From Burkholderia sp. WAC0059 (GTDB taxonomy: Bacteria > Pseudomonadota > Gammaproteobacteria > Burkholderiales > Burkholderiaceae): 64,000 nucleotides of DNA. Shown piece after piece: positions 1 to 9,538 of this stretch. The translations under genes were made by a program, and so were the position numbers. Numbering within the stretch: the stretch's first letter is position 1; the number at the start of each line of letters is the position of its first letter. The stretch lies in contig NZ_PNEO01000007.1 of the NCBI RefSeq assembly GCF_002870125.1, forward strand, positions 124,001 to 188,000, written 5' to 3'. The notes under the pieces were generated by a model. The model did not search any database, had not been told where the DNA came from, and saw nothing but the letters and a program-made list of their open reading frames with translations.

Positions 1-728
1 GACATCAGTTTTTTCGGATTCGCCGGATCGAGGAATTCGAGGGCGATCAGCGCGTGCTCGAGATGCGCGAACATCCGCTCGACGTCTTCGCTCGCCGCGA
101 GCGGCGCGCCCGTCGATCCGCCGTCGTCGGGCTGCCCGCCGCCAACCGGGACGGGCATGCCCAGATACGCAAGCCGCAACTCGTAGGACAGCACCTGCAC
201 GGCCTGCGCGAGATTGAGCGAGCTGTAGACCGGATTGGCCGGAATGTGCGCCAGCGCACTGCAGCGCTCCACGTCGTCGTTCGAGAGCCCCGTGCGTTCG
301 TTGCCGAACACGAGCGCGACGTCGCCGTGCGGGACCTGCCGGCACGCGTCGACGACCGCCTCGCGCGGCGCGCGCGGCGGCGGCCCGTATTCGCGCGTGC
401 GCGCCGTCAGCGCGAGCGACCAGCGAACGCCGGCCAGCGCGTCGGCCAGCGTCGGCACGATCTGCGCACTCGCCAGCACGTCGTCCGCGCCGCTCGCCAT
501 CGCGATCGCCTCCGGATCGTCCTGCACCTGCGCGACGCGCGGCGCGACGAGCACCAACCGCGAGAAGCCCATCGTCTTCAACGCCCGGGCGGCAGCGCCG
601 ACGTTGCCCGGATGACTGGGTTCGACGAGCACGAAGCGCGTCGACGCGAAGCCGCCGCGCAGCGGCTCGCGCGCAGCGGCAGGGGAAACGGAAACGGCGG
701 GAACGGCGGAAGCGGCAGGTTCGACCAC
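1..728 (-). CDS. trmJ: tRNA (cytidine/uridine-2'-O-)-methyltransferase TrmJ, C-terminus cut by the window edge
   Basis: SPOUT-class methyltransferase that 2'-O-methylates position 32 of certain tRNAs. Reading the minus strand from about 728 gives TRFVLVEPSHPGNVGAAAR, the usual TrmJ opening. It is followed by the knot motif VFGNERTGLSND and a late stretch HLEHALIALEFLDPANPKK typical of the family's C-terminal part. The frame is open to position 1, so the last residues are missing. No ATG lies in frame; GTG at 726-728 is the best start, but it adds a poorly conserved, Ala/Pro/Val-rich leader of about 30 residues and has only a weak ribosome site. The gene diverges from suhB. The family is certain, the start is not. 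Confidence 0.9.
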   Translation of the reverse strand, partial: MVEPAASAVPAVSVSPAAAREPLRGGFASTRFVLVEPSHPGNVGAAARALKTMGFSRLVLVAPRVAQVQDDPEAIAMASGADDVLASAQIVPTLADALAGVRWSLALTARTREYGPPPRAPREAVVDACRQVPHGDVALVFGNERTGLSNDDVERCSALAHIPANPVYSSLNLAQAVQVLSYELRLAYLGMPVPVGGGQPDDGGSTGAPLAASEDVERMFAHLEHALIALEFLDPANPKKLM

Positions 729-1047
729 GGCGAATCTCGATAGACAGCGAAGGAAAACGAGGGGGCAATCCGCTATGGTAGCGCGCCGGCCACCCGCCCC
801 GCGCGGCGCGGGCGCTCGCGCCTGCAAGGGCTGCCCGGACTCGGGTAAAATGACGCCGTTCGCGCGGCCTGCCCGAGCACGCCGGTTTCGGCGAGCTTAC
901 GGGGCCGCGCCCTGCTCTTGCCCAATTCGCCTTCCGTGGGCTGGACCGGTGCGCCGACGCACCGCCCAGTCGTCGATCGCGCTTACCGCTTACTGCTGAC
1001 ATGCCCGGCAGGCCGCCCGCGCGGCGCCGGCACAAGGACCCGGACTC
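729..1047. promoter_or_regulatory. Divergent intergenic region between trmJ and suhB
   Basis: This 319-base gap holds no convincing gene. A possible -10 box for suhB is TAAAAT at 846-851, with only a poor -35 (near 822-828). That would leave a leader of about 190 bases before suhB. The stretch around 790-825 is an uninterrupted run of GC-rich sequence. I see no strong hairpin with a T-run and no riboswitch I can recognise. Confidence 0.35.
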
Positions 1048-1845
1048 ATGCATCCCATGCTCAACATCGCTGTCAAGGCCGCCCGCCGCGCCGGACAGAT
1101 CATCAACCGCGCCTCGCTCGACCTCGATCTCGTGCAGGTCTCGAAGAAGCAGCACAACGATTTCGTCACGGAAGTCGACAAGGCTGCGGAAGCCGCCATC
1201 ATCGACGCGCTGAAGACGGCCTACCCCGACCACGCCATCCTCGCCGAGGAATCGGGCCGCTCGGAGAACGAATCCGAATACCAGTGGGTCATCGACCCGC
1301 TCGACGGCACCACGAACTTCATCCACGGCTTCCAGTATTACTGCGTGTCGATCGCGCTCGTTCACAAGGGCATCGTCACGCAGGCCGTCGTCTACGACCC
1401 GACGCGCAACGACCTCTTCACGGCATCGCGCGGCCGCGGCGCGTTCCTGAACGACCGGCGCATCCGCGTCGGCCGGCGCGACCGCCTCGCCGATGGCCTC
1501 ATCGGCACCGGCTTTCCGTTCCGCGAAAAGGACGGCATCGAAAGCTACCAGTCGCTCTTCGCCGAGATGACCAACGCCTGCGCCGGCCTGCGCCGGCCCG
1601 GCGCCGCCGCGCTCGACCTCGCGAACGTCGCCGCGGGCCGCATGGACGGCTTCTTCGAGCAGGGTCTCCATCCGTGGGACGTCGCCGCCGGCGGCCTGCT
1701 CGTCACCGAGGCCGGCGGGCTCGTCGGCAACTACACGGGCGACTCCGACTTCCTCCACGTCGGCGAAATCGTCGCGGGCAACCCGAAGCTCTATGCGCAG
1801 ATGGTGCCGATCCTCACGAAGTACAGCCACGTCAAGCGCGCCTGA
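1048..1845 (+). CDS. suhB: Inositol-1-monophosphatase family protein SuhB
   Basis: 265 residues, the usual length for the family. It hydrolyses inositol monophosphate with Mg2+; in E. coli SuhB also binds the transcription machinery and helps rRNA antitermination and folding. The metal-binding signature is intact: acidic pair EE at 67-68, DPLDGTTN at 83-90, and the late WDVAAG motif near residue 214. The ATG at 1048 begins [13 protein letters not shown], the standard start in this group, and is preceded by a weak AAGGACC ribosome site. The gene is followed by its own terminator at 1901-1921, so it appears to be a single-gene unit. It diverges from trmJ. Confidence 0.95.
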   Translation: MHPMLNIAVKAARRAGQIINRASLDLDLVQVSKKQHNDFVTEVDKAAEAAIIDALKTAYPDHAILAEESGRSENESEYQWVIDPLDGTTNFIHGFQYYCVSIALVHKGIVTQAVVYDPTRNDLFTASRGRGAFLNDRRIRVGRRDRLADGLIGTGFPFREKDGIESYQSLFAEMTNACAGLRRPGAAALDLANVAAGRMDGFFEQGLHPWDVAAGGLLVTEAGGLVGNYTGDSDFLHVGEIVAGNPKLYAQMVPILTKYSHVKRA

Positions 1846-1900
1846 ACGCCCCGCCGGGCTCTCGCCCATGGACGCCACGCGATCGTCCCGCCACCGACAA

Positions 1901-1921
1901 AGCGGCTTCGGCCGCTTTTTT
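1901..1921 (+). terminator. Rho-independent terminator of suhB
   Basis: Stem AGCGGC (1901-1906) pairs with GCCGCT (1911-1916) around a TTCG tetraloop, followed directly by a run of six T (1916-1921). Confidence 0.9.
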
Positions 1922-2010
1922 GTTAGTGCGCAGGCCCAGCCGTTCCGGATGGTGCGGATCGCGCGAGTTTCGCGGGTCGAGTGGGTTGCATGCCCGGGGC
2001 GCCGTCTGCC

Positions 2011-3309
2011 ATGAAAAAAGGTTTCTACACGATCATCGCCGCGCAGTTCGTGTCGTCGCTCGCCGACAACGCGCTCCTCATCGCGGCGATCGCGCAGCTC
2101 TCGGCGATCGGCTCGGCCGCCTGGATCACGCCGATGCTGCAGATCTTCTTCACCATCTCGTACGTGGTGCTCGCGCCGTTCGTCGGCGCCTTCGCCGACG
2201 CGCTGCAAAAGCGCCACGTCATGTTCGTCTCGAACGCGTTGAAGGCGGTCGGCTGCCTCATGATGATCGCGGGCGTCCATCCGATGATCGCCTACGGCGT
2301 GGTCGGCTTCGGCGCCGCCGCCTACTCGCCGGCCAAGTATGGCATCCTGACCGAGCTGCTGCCGGCCGAGCGGCTGATCGCCGCGAACGCCTGGCTCGAA
2401 TCGGCGACGGTGATCTCGACGATCGCGGGCACGATGCTCGGCGGCGCGCTGATCAGCGCCTACGCGAGCCGCTTCGTCGCGCACGCACACCTGCCGTTGA
2501 TCCGCTCGTCGGCCGGCCTCGCGATGTTCGCGGTAATGACCACCTACGGCATAGCGGCGGCCATCAACGTCGGCATTCCCGACACGGGCGCGCGCTACGC
2601 GAACCGGCTCAGGAAGCCCGGCGTGCTCGTCAGCGATTTCGTCTATTGCTTCAAGGTGCTCTGGACCGACCGGCTGGCGCAGATCGCGCTCTGGGTCACG
2701 ACGCTGATGTGGGGCGCGGCCGTGACGCTGCAGTTGCTCGTGCTCAAGTGGGCCGACGCGAACCTCGGGCTGTCGCTCTCGAAGGCCGCCGTGATGCAGG
2801 GCGTGACCGGCCTCGGCATCGCGCTCGGCGCGAGCGCCGCGGCCACGCGCGTGTCGTTGCGCGCATCGCTGCGCGTGCTGCCCGTCGGCGTCCTCGCCGG
2901 CGTGGTCGCGATCGCGATGGCGTTCTACAACCGGAACCTTTTCCCCGCGGGCATGGGCCTCAGGATCGGCGCGTACACGCTGCCGCTCTACCTGCTGCTC
3001 GCCTATCCGATGATGGTGCTGCTCGGCACGCTGGCCGGCTTCTTCATCGTGCCGATGAACGCGCTGCTCCAGCATCGCGGCGCGACGCTGCTGTCCGCCG
3101 GTCACTCGATCGCCGTGCAGAACTTCAACCAGAACGTCGCCGTGCTGCTGATGCTGGGCGCCTACGCGCTGCTGCTGACCGCCGCGATGCCCGTGCAATG
3201 GATCATCGTCGTGTTCGGCACCTTCATCGCCGCGATGATCGCGCTGGCCATGCGCCGCCACGCCACCAACGCGCGCGAAGTCGACCTGCGCGCGATGGTG
3301 GACGAATGA
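2011..3309 (+). CDS. lplT: Lysophospholipid transporter LplT (MFS family)
   Basis: Inner-membrane major-facilitator protein that flips lysophospholipids inward for re-acylation. 432 residues from the ATG at 2011, which gives MKKGFYTIIAAQFVSSLADN, the conserved LplT N-terminus. In-frame GTG (1981) and ATG (1990) upstream only add a short unconserved leader. The protein is hydrophobic throughout and consistent with about 12 membrane segments. In many bacteria LplT is linked to the acyltransferase Aas; no aas is adjacent here. The gene lies between suhB and mutS, both on the plus strand. Confidence 0.92.
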   Translation: MKKGFYTIIAAQFVSSLADNALLIAAIAQLSAIGSAAWITPMLQIFFTISYVVLAPFVGAFADALQKRHVMFVSNALKAVGCLMMIAGVHPMIAYGVVGFGAAAYSPAKYGILTELLPAERLIAANAWLESATVISTIAGTMLGGALISAYASRFVAHAHLPLIRSSAGLAMFAVMTTYGIAAAINVGIPDTGARYANRLRKPGVLVSDFVYCFKVLWTDRLAQIALWVTTLMWGAAVTLQLLVLKWADANLGLSLSKAAVMQGVTGLGIALGASAAATRVSLRASLRVLPVGVLAGVVAIAMAFYNRNLFPAGMGLRIGAYTLPLYLLLAYPMMVLLGTLAGFFIVPMNALLQHRGATLLSAGHSIAVQNFNQNVAVLLMLGAYALLLTAAMPVQWIIVVFGTFIAAMIALAMRRHATNAREVDLRAMVDE

Positions 3310-3319
3310 GCCCGCGCGC

Positions 3320-3337
3320 GCCGGCCGTCCGGCCGGC
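3320..3337 (+). terminator. Possible weak terminator hairpin after lplT
   Basis: GCCGGCC (3320-3326) pairs with GGCCGGC (3331-3337) around a 4-base loop. Flanking CCCGCGCG (3311-3318) and CGCGCGGG (3351-3358) could pair outside it. Only TTT follows, so this may slow rather than stop RNA polymerase. Confidence 0.4.
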
Positions 3338-3398
3338 TTTACAGGCGCGCCGCGCGGGTTAAACTCTCGCCCTGAACAACCTGGCTCACGCACCGAGG

Positions 3399-6074
3399 AT
3401 GGCTACATACACCGCCGGCGACATCGCGCAGCACACGCCCATGATGCAGCAATACCTGCGCATCAAGGCCGACCACCCGGGCACGCTCGTGTTCTACCGG
3501 ATGGGCGACTTCTACGAGCTCTTCTTCGAAGACGCCGAGAAGGCCGCGCGCCTGATCGATCTGACACTCACGCAACGCGGCGCGTCGGCGGGCACGCCGA
3601 TCCGGATGGCGGGCGTGCCGCACCATGCCGTCGAACAGTATCTGGCGAAGCTCGTGAAGCTCGGCGAATCGGTGGCGATCTGCGAGCAGATCGGCGACCC
3701 GGCCAGCTCGAAAGGGCCCGTCGAACGCAAGGTGGTGCGCGTCGTCACGCCCGGCACGCTGACCGACGCGGCCCTGCTCGCCGACAAGAACGACGTCTAC
3801 CTGATGGCCGTCTGCGTCGGGCACAACCGGCGCGGCGTCGCAGTCGACGTGGGCCTCGCCTGGCTGAACCTCGCCAGCGGCGCGCTGCGGCTCGCGCAGG
3901 TCGCGCCCGGGCAGGTCGCGGCCACGCTCGAGCGCATTCGCCCGGCCGAGATTCTCGTCGCCGACCGGCCCGCCGGGGAGGAGAACCCGTCGGGCTGGAG
4001 CCTGCCCGCCAGCGACGGCGCACTGACCCGCGTGCCCGGCTGGCATTTCGACACCGCCTCGGGCGCCGCGCGGCTCTGCGAGCAGCTAGGCGTGGCCAGT
4101 CTCGGCGGCTTCGGCGCGCAGACGCTGCCGAGCGCCTGCGGCGCGGCCGGCGCGCTGCTGCTCTACGCGGCCGCCACCCAAGGCCAGCAGTTGCGCCACG
4201 TGCGCAGCCTCAAGGTCGAATCCGAATCCGAATACATCGGCCTCGATCCGGCCACGCGACGCAACCTCGAACTGACCGAGACGCTGCGCGGCACCGAGGC
4301 GCCGACGCTGTGCTCGCTGCTCGACACCTGCAGCACCACGATGGGCAGCCGCCTGCTGCGGCACTGGCTCCACCATCCGCCGCGCGACGCCGCCGTCGCG
4401 CAAACGCGCCAGCAGGCGATCGGCGCGCTCCTCGACGCGCCGCCGCCCGCGAGCGTCGACACGTTGCGCGGCGCGCTGCGGCAGATCGCCGACATCGAGC
4501 GCATCACCGGCCGGCTCGCGCTGCTCTCCGCGCGGCCGCGCGACCTGTCGAGCCTGCGCGACACCTTCGTCGCGCTGCCGGCGCTGCGCGACCAGGTGAG
4601 CGCGATGAACGGCGCCTCCGCCTCGCTCGCCCGAATCGGCGACGCGCTCGAACCGCCGGCGGCCTGCGTCGAGTTGCTTCAGCGCGCCGTCGCGCCCGAG
4701 CCAGCCGCGATGGTGCGCGACGGCGGCGTAATCGCGCGCGGCTACGACGCCGAGCTCGACGAGCTGCGCGACCTGTCGGAGAACTGCGGCCAGTTCCTGC
4801 TCGACCTCGAAACGCGCGAGCGCGCGCGGACCGGGATCGGCAATCTACGCGTCGAGTACAACAAGGTGCACGGCTTCTACATCGAGGTCACGCGCGGCCA
4901 GACCGACAAGGTGCCGGACGACTACCGGCGGCGCCAGACGCTGAAGAACGCGGAGCGCTACATCACGCCCGAGCTCAAGACTTTCGAGGACAAGGCGCTG
5001 TCCGCCCAGGAGCGCGCGCTCGCGCGCGAACGCGCGCTCTACGAGGCGCTGCTGCAGGCGCTGCTGCCGTTCATCCCGGACTGCCAGCGCGTCGCCGCGG
5101 CGCTTGCCGAGCTCGACCTGCTCGCGGCGTTCGCCGAGCGGGCCCGCGCGCTCGACTGGAGCGCGCCGGAATTTTCCGATGCGGCAGGCATCGAAATCGA
5201 ACAAGGGCGGCACCCCGTCGTCGAAGCCCAGGTCGAACAGTTCATCGCGAACGACTGCATGCTGAATGCCGACCGCAAGCTGCTGCTGATCACCGGGCCG
5301 AACATGGGCGGCAAGTCCACGTTCATGCGTCAGACCGCGCTGATCGCCCTGCTCGCCTACGTCGGCAGCTACGTGCCGGCGAGGCGCGCGCGCTTCGGCC
5401 CGATCGACCGCATCTTCACGCGCATCGGCGCGGCCGACGATCTCGCGGGCGGCCGTTCCACGTTCATGGTCGAGATGACCGAAGCCGCCGCGATTCTCAA
5501 CGACGCCACGCCGCAAAGCCTCGTACTGATGGACGAAATCGGCCGCGGCACGTCCACGTTCGACGGCCTCGCGCTCGCCTGGGCCATTGCCCGGCACATG
5601 CTTGCGAGCAACGGCTGCCATACGCTGTTCGCCACGCATTACTTCGAGCTCACACAACTGCCGGCGGAGTTCCCGCAGGCCGCCAACGTGCATCTGTCCG
5701 CGGTCGAGCACGATCACGGCATCGTGTTCCTGCACGCGGTCGAAGAAGGACCGGCGAACCAGAGCTACGGCCTGCAGGTCGCGCAGCTCGCCGGCGTGCC
5801 GGCAACCGTCATCCGCGCGGCACGCAAGCATCTCGCGCATCTCGAACAGCAGTCGGCAGGACAGAACGCGCCGCAGCTCGACCTGTTCGCGGCGCCTCGC
5901 GCCGAAACGACGACGGACGAATTCGAAGTCAACGACGCGCAGCCGGACCCGGCTGCCACGGCGCTCGCCGAGCGCCTGCGCGCACTGGACCCCAACGAGT
6001 TGCGTCCGCGCGACGCGCTCGATCTGCTCTATGAACTGCACGAGCTGGCCACCGCGCCGGACGGGAAACGCTGA
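3399..6074 (+). CDS. mutS: DNA mismatch repair protein MutS
   Basis: Mismatch recognition ATPase that starts methyl-directed repair with MutL. 891 residues, slightly longer than E. coli MutS. The mismatch-reading F-x-E motif is present (Phe38-Tyr39-Glu40 in MGDFYELFF). The C-terminal ATPase has Walker [10 protein letters not shown] at about 633-641, then [12 protein letters not shown] and the ATHYFEL helix. The start at 3399 gives [20 protein letters not shown], which matches the family. The extreme C-terminus ([18 protein letters not shown]) corresponds to the small tetramerisation region. The gene ends inside the likely N-terminal region of the next gene. Confidence 0.97.
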   Translation: MATYTAGDIAQHTPMMQQYLRIKADHPGTLVFYRMGDFYELFFEDAEKAARLIDLTLTQRGASAGTPIRMAGVPHHAVEQYLAKLVKLGESVAICEQIGDPASSKGPVERKVVRVVTPGTLTDAALLADKNDVYLMAVCVGHNRRGVAVDVGLAWLNLASGALRLAQVAPGQVAATLERIRPAEILVADRPAGEENPSGWSLPASDGALTRVPGWHFDTASGAARLCEQLGVASLGGFGAQTLPSACGAAGALLLYAAATQGQQLRHVRSLKVESESEYIGLDPATRRNLELTETLRGTEAPTLCSLLDTCSTTMGSRLLRHWLHHPPRDAAVAQTRQQAIGALLDAPPPASVDTLRGALRQIADIERITGRLALLSARPRDLSSLRDTFVALPALRDQVSAMNGASASLARIGDALEPPAACVELLQRAVAPEPAAMVRDGGVIARGYDAELDELRDLSENCGQFLLDLETRERARTGIGNLRVEYNKVHGFYIEVTRGQTDKVPDDYRRRQTLKNAERYITPELKTFEDKALSAQERALARERALYEALLQALLPFIPDCQRVAAALAELDLLAAFAERARALDWSAPEFSDAAGIEIEQGRHPVVEAQVEQFIANDCMLNADRKLLLITGPNMGGKSTFMRQTALIALLAYVGSYVPARRARFGPIDRIFTRIGAADDLAGGRSTFMVEMTEAAAILNDATPQSLVLMDEIGRGTSTFDGLALAWAIARHMLASNGCHTLFATHYFELTQLPAEFPQAANVHLSAVEHDHGIVFLHAVEEGPANQSYGLQVAQLAGVPATVIRAARKHLAHLEQQSAGQNAPQLDLFAAPRAETTTDEFEVNDAQPDPAATALAERLRALDPNELRPRDALDLLYELHELATAPDGKR

Positions 6075-7482
6075 GCCCCGTCCCCACGCTTCCCGGGCGC
6101 CGCTGCAGGACAGCGGCCGCGCAACGCTGCCTATCGCCCGTTGCGCGCGTTACCTGTATGCCGCGCTGGCCGGCCTCGGCCTCCTGTTCGCCGTTCACGC
6201 CGATGCGCATACCGTGGGATCGCGTTATGCCTTCGCCGTCGTCGCCGACGTCATGCGGCAACCGGCCGACGAAGCCGCCGCGCAACGGCTGGTCGACGCG
6301 CTGAGCCGCGATCCCTCGCTCTCGTTCGTCGTCTATGACGGCAACATCAAGGGCGTCGACGAGCCCTGCAACGACACGCTCTATGCTCGGCGCCAAACCT
6401 TGCTGGACGCCGCCCGTCCCGCGCTGATCTTCGTGCCGGGCGAATACGACTGGGTCAGCTGCGGATCGACGCCGGACGGCAGTTACGACCCGGACGAGCG
6501 GCTCGATCTGCTGCGCCAGACGATCTTCGCCGACACGTCGTCGCTGGGCCAGAATCCGCTGCCGTTCATGCGCGAAAGCGAAGTGCCACGCTTCCGGCCG
6601 TACCGGGAAAACGTGCGCTGGCAGCTCGGCGACACCCTCTTCATTGCGCTGAATCTGCCGGGCGGCAACAATCATTATCTGGACGCCGGCGGACGCAACG
6701 GCGAATTCGACGACCGCACGATCGCCAATGCGTTCTGGCTCGAACACGCGGCCGAGTATGCGAAGCGGCGCAACGCGCGGGCCATCGTGATCTTCGTCCA
6801 GGCCGATCCGTTCGTCGAGCGCAATGCGCGCCGCGACCGCTTCGACTGGCTGCATTTCGGCCGCCGGCCGCCGCGCGACGGATACGAGGAATTCCGGCGC
6901 AGCCTCGTCACGCTGGCCCAGATATTCCACGGGCCCGTCCTCATCGTCCACGGCGACGGCGGCCGGCTCGCGCACGGCGTCCTGATCGACCAGCCGTTGC
7001 GCAACGAACGGGGCGCGAAGGTTGGAAACGTCACGGGCATCGCCATTGCGCTGCGCGATCCGTCCGCGCAATGGCTGCAAGTCGACGTCGATCCGGGACG
7101 GCGCCCGCAGTTGCAGGTCAGCGTGCGCGACGTGCCGAAGAACCTGCCGCCGCTGCCGCCGCCCCCGCCGAAGCCGATACCGCCGTACGATGCCGAAGCC
7201 ACCGAGGTGCCCGAGATCACCTCGGCATCCGGCGCCTCCGCCGTCCCGGAGGCGCAGCCGGGCACGCCGGACGTGCCGCAGAATGCGTCGGCCGCCCAGC
7301 CGTCGGGACAGGCGTCGTCCCCGGCAGGTCAGATGTCGTCGGAATTGGCGCCTGACACGGCGCCGGGAATATTGCAAATGCCGCAGCCTGCGGCGGGCAG
7401 CCCGAGCACGCTGCCGCGGCCGACGCTCATCGAGCCGCCGGCCAGCGGCGCCGCGCGGAACTCAATGCAGCGTGGGTTTTGA
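6031..7482 (+). CDS. Exported metallophosphatase-like protein with degenerate active site
   Basis: A hydrophobic segment ([15 protein letters not shown]) followed by HADAH looks like a signal peptide, so the protein is probably periplasmic. The body resembles calcineurin-like phosphoesterases: DGN after the first strand, VPGEYDW where the family has GN(D/H)-type residues, and [11 protein letters not shown] near the end. Several ligand positions are not the classical ones, so catalysis is doubtful. The last 110 or so residues are Pro-rich ([14 protein letters not shown]) then Ala/Ser/Pro-rich and look disordered. The start is uncertain: ATG 6031 overlaps mutS by 44 bases and gives a long leader before the hydrophobic core. 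No other ATG, GTG or TTG lies before that core; a CTG at about 6128 is possible. The end overlaps slyD tail to tail. Confidence 0.75.
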   Translation: MNCTSWPPRRTGNAEPRPHASRAPLQDSGRATLPIARCARYLYAALAGLGLLFAVHADAHTVGSRYAFAVVADVMRQPADEAAAQRLVDALSRDPSLSFVVYDGNIKGVDEPCNDTLYARRQTLLDAARPALIFVPGEYDWVSCGSTPDGSYDPDERLDLLRQTIFADTSSLGQNPLPFMRESEVPRFRPYRENVRWQLGDTLFIALNLPGGNNHYLDAGGRNGEFDDRTIANAFWLEHAAEYAKRRNARAIVIFVQADPFVERNARRDRFDWLHFGRRPPRDGYEEFRRSLVTLAQIFHGPVLIVHGDGGRLAHGVLIDQPLRNERGAKVGNVTGIAIALRDPSAQWLQVDVDPGRRPQLQVSVRDVPKNLPPLPPPPPKPIPPYDAEATEVPEITSASGASAVPEAQPGTPDVPQNASAAQPSGQASSPAGQMSSELAPDTAPGILQMPQPAAGSPSTLPRPTLIEPPASGAARNSMQRGF

Positions 7483-7998
7483 ATCTTCCTCGTCGTCGTC
7501 ATCTTCGTCGACGACTTCGATGCCATCGGCACCGTGCGCGTGTTCGTGCTCGATCTCGTCCTCGGTGGCGTGACGCACTTCCTTGACGGTCAGCGCGAAG
7601 CGCAGCGCCATGCCGGCCAGCGGATGGTTGCCGTCCAGCACGACCTTGTCTTCCGCGACGTCGGTCACCGTATAGACGAGCGCGTCGAGATCCTCGTCGC
7701 CCTCCTCCGGCGTCCCCTCGAACTGCATGCCGACTTCGAGCGGTTCGGGAAAACGGTCGCGCGGCTCGACCTTCACGAGTTCGGGATCGTACTCGCCGAA
7801 CGCATCCTGCGGCTCGAGTTGAACCTGGGTTTCGAAACCCGGCTCCTGGCCGTCCAGCACTTCCTCGATCTTGGGGAACGTGCCATCATAGCCGCCGTGC
7901 AGATAGATCATCGGCTCGTCGCTTTCCTCGATCAGATTGCCCTGCGCATCCGACAGCCTGTAAGCGACCGACACGACCGTGTCTTTTGCAATCTTCAT
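7462..7998 (-). CDS. slyD: FKBP-type peptidyl-prolyl isomerase, SlyD-like
   Basis: 178 residues. Cytoplasmic prolyl isomerase and chaperone; in E. coli SlyD also supplies nickel for hydrogenase. The N-terminus MKIAKDTVVSVAYRL and the HPLAGMALRF motif place it in the SlyD branch, with the chaperone insert-in-flap between the two FKBP halves. The tail has a short His cluster (EHEHAHG) then a run of Asp/Glu, much less His-rich than E. coli SlyD, so metal storage may be weaker. A strong GGAGGAA ribosome site precedes the ATG. It diverges from roxA across 32 bases, and its 3' end overlaps the phosphatase gene by 21 bases. Confidence 0.93.
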   Translation of the reverse strand: MKIAKDTVVSVAYRLSDAQGNLIEESDEPMIYLHGGYDGTFPKIEEVLDGQEPGFETQVQLEPQDAFGEYDPELVKVEPRDRFPEPLEVGMQFEGTPEEGDEDLDALVYTVTDVAEDKVVLDGNHPLAGMALRFALTVKEVRHATEDEIEHEHAHGADGIEVVDEDDDDEEDSKPTLH

Positions 7999-8022
7999 TC
8001 GTTCCTCCAGAATACAGACCTC

Positions 8023-8028
8023 ATTATA
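8023..8028 (-). promoter_or_regulatory. Candidate -10 box for slyD
   Basis: On the minus strand this reads TATAAT, a perfect sigma-70 -10, 25 bases before the slyD start codon. No good -35 is visible at 16-18 bases. The box lies directly before the proposed roxA start (8031). Confidence 0.6.
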
Positions 8029-8030
8029 CG

Positions 8031-9308
8031 ATGCCCGGACGGTCCCCTAACCAACCGTCGAGGTTGCACGCAGACCGCCGGCGCAAGCCGGCAGGCACGG
8101 CACCGCAAGCCGTTTCGAAACCGGTTTCGCCGCTATCCGCGTGCCCGGCGCCGGACGTGCCGACGCCGCTACTCGGCAATCTCAGCCCGGCGCAATTCAT
8201 GCGCCGCTACTGGCAGAAAAAACCGCTGCTGATCCGCAACGCCATTCCCGGCATCGTCGCGCCACTTTCGCGCGACGAACTGTTCGCACTGGCCGACGAC
8301 GACGAGGTCGAATCGCGCCTCGTCACGCATTTCCGCCAGCGCTGGACGCTCGAGCACGGACCGTTTTCGGGCGACGCTCTGCCGTCCACGCGCCGGCGCG
8401 CCTGGACGCTGCTCGTTCAGGGCGTGGACTTGCACAACGACAACGCACGGGCCTTGCTGGAGCGTTTTCGTTTCGTTCCCGACGCGCGGCTCGACGACCT
8501 GATGATCTCGTACGCGACCGATGGCGGCGGCGTCGGCCCGCATTTCGACTCCTACGACGTGTTTTTGCTGCAGGTGCACGGCAAGCGGCGCTGGCGGTTC
8601 GGTGCCCAGCGCGACCTGACGCTGCGCGGGGGACTGCCGCTCAAGGTGCTCGAACATTTCGAGCCCGAGGAGGAATGGGTGCTCGAGCCGGGCGACATGC
8701 TGTACCTGCCGCCGCACATCGCGCACGACGGCGTGGCCGAAGGCGAATGCATGACCTGTTCGATCGGCTTTCGCGCGCCGTCGGCTTCCGAATTGACCCG
8801 GCAATTCCTCTATTACCTGGCCGAGCGCGGCACCGAAGGCGCCCCCGCGGACGACACGCGCTATCGCGATCCGCAGCAGCCCGCGGTCGCCCACCCCGCG
8901 GCGCTGCCGCCGGCGCTCGTGGAACGCGTCGCCGGCATGCTCTCGAAGATGCGCTGGCGCGAAGCCGACGTCGCCTCGTTCCTGGGCACGTATCTGAGCG
9001 AACCGAAGCCCGCGGTCGTGTTCGATCCGCCGGCGCGTCCGCTCGACGAGGCCCGTTTTGCGGCACGCGCGGCACGCGCCGGCTTGCGGCTCGATCGCAA
9101 AACCATCCTGCTTTACGATGCGTGCCGATATTTCCTGAATGGGGAACAGTATGTGCTGGCGAAAGCAAAAAAATGGCTGCCGTCGTTCGCCGATCAGCGC
9201 CGTTTGAGTGGGAAACGCTTTGTAACACTCTCACACGATTCGTCGGTGACAGCATTGCTGCACGAGTGGTATTGTGCGGGCTGGATACGGTTGGGGGAGC
9301 TTGCCTAA
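8031..9308 (+). CDS. roxA: Cupin-fold 50S ribosomal protein L16 3-hydroxylase (RoxA/YcfD type)
   Basis: Fe(II)/2-oxoglutarate oxygenase that hydroxylates an arginine of ribosomal protein uL16. 425 residues from ATG 8031. The JmjC-type metal triad is visible: His171-x-Asp173 in GPHFDSYD and His232 in PPHIAHDG. FMRRYWQKKPLL before the cupin and the LEPGDMLYLPPH strand are family hallmarks. The first 45 residues are low-complexity and poorly conserved, and no ribosome site precedes the ATG, so the true start could lie further in. The upstream in-frame TTG at 7986 would overlap slyD and is unlikely. It is separated from the lipoprotein gene by 230 bases. Confidence 0.88.
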   Translation: MPGRSPNQPSRLHADRRRKPAGTAPQAVSKPVSPLSACPAPDVPTPLLGNLSPAQFMRRYWQKKPLLIRNAIPGIVAPLSRDELFALADDDEVESRLVTHFRQRWTLEHGPFSGDALPSTRRRAWTLLVQGVDLHNDNARALLERFRFVPDARLDDLMISYATDGGGVGPHFDSYDVFLLQVHGKRRWRFGAQRDLTLRGGLPLKVLEHFEPEEEWVLEPGDMLYLPPHIAHDGVAEGECMTCSIGFRAPSASELTRQFLYYLAERGTEGAPADDTRYRDPQQPAVAHPAALPPALVERVAGMLSKMRWREADVASFLGTYLSEPKPAVVFDPPARPLDEARFAARAARAGLRLDRKTILLYDACRYFLNGEQYVLAKAKKWLPSFADQRRLSGKRFVTLSHDSSVTALLHEWYCAGWIRLGELA

Positions 9309-9379
9309 GGCCTCCAGGCTGCTATACCGTACTAATATGGTTGTTGTATGAGAAAGACAACGTATTGGCCCCGGATTTA

Positions 9380-9408
9380 TCGACGGTCGATGCGAAAGTG
9401 CCTATAAT
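9380..9408 (+). promoter_or_regulatory. Sigma-70 promoter of the small lipoprotein gene
   Basis: TCGACG (9380-9385), 17-base spacer, then a perfect TATAAT (9403-9408). Initiation near 9415 would leave a 5' leader of about 120 bases before the ATG at 9539. No open frame occupies 9309-9538. Confidence 0.7.
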
Positions 9409-9538
9409 TTCCGCCCAGGCCGTAGGGAAGATCCGCGCTGTTGCAGTGCATTTCCACCAGCGGCCCAGGTCGGTGTTGGAGCACATTACCGGTATTATTT
9501 GCGCTGTTGCTTACCTTTAACCATAAAAGGACGTGATC

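Noticed and set aside
918..3362. An open frame of 814 codons spanning suhB and lplT in another frame.
   Set aside because: It lies over two certain genes, is rich in Arg/Pro/Ala as expected from out-of-frame reading of GC-rich DNA, and shows no domain.
9309..9538. A riboswitch in the long leader of the lipoprotein gene.
   Set aside because: No known aptamer motif could be recognised by eye; only promoter and ribosome-site signals are clear.
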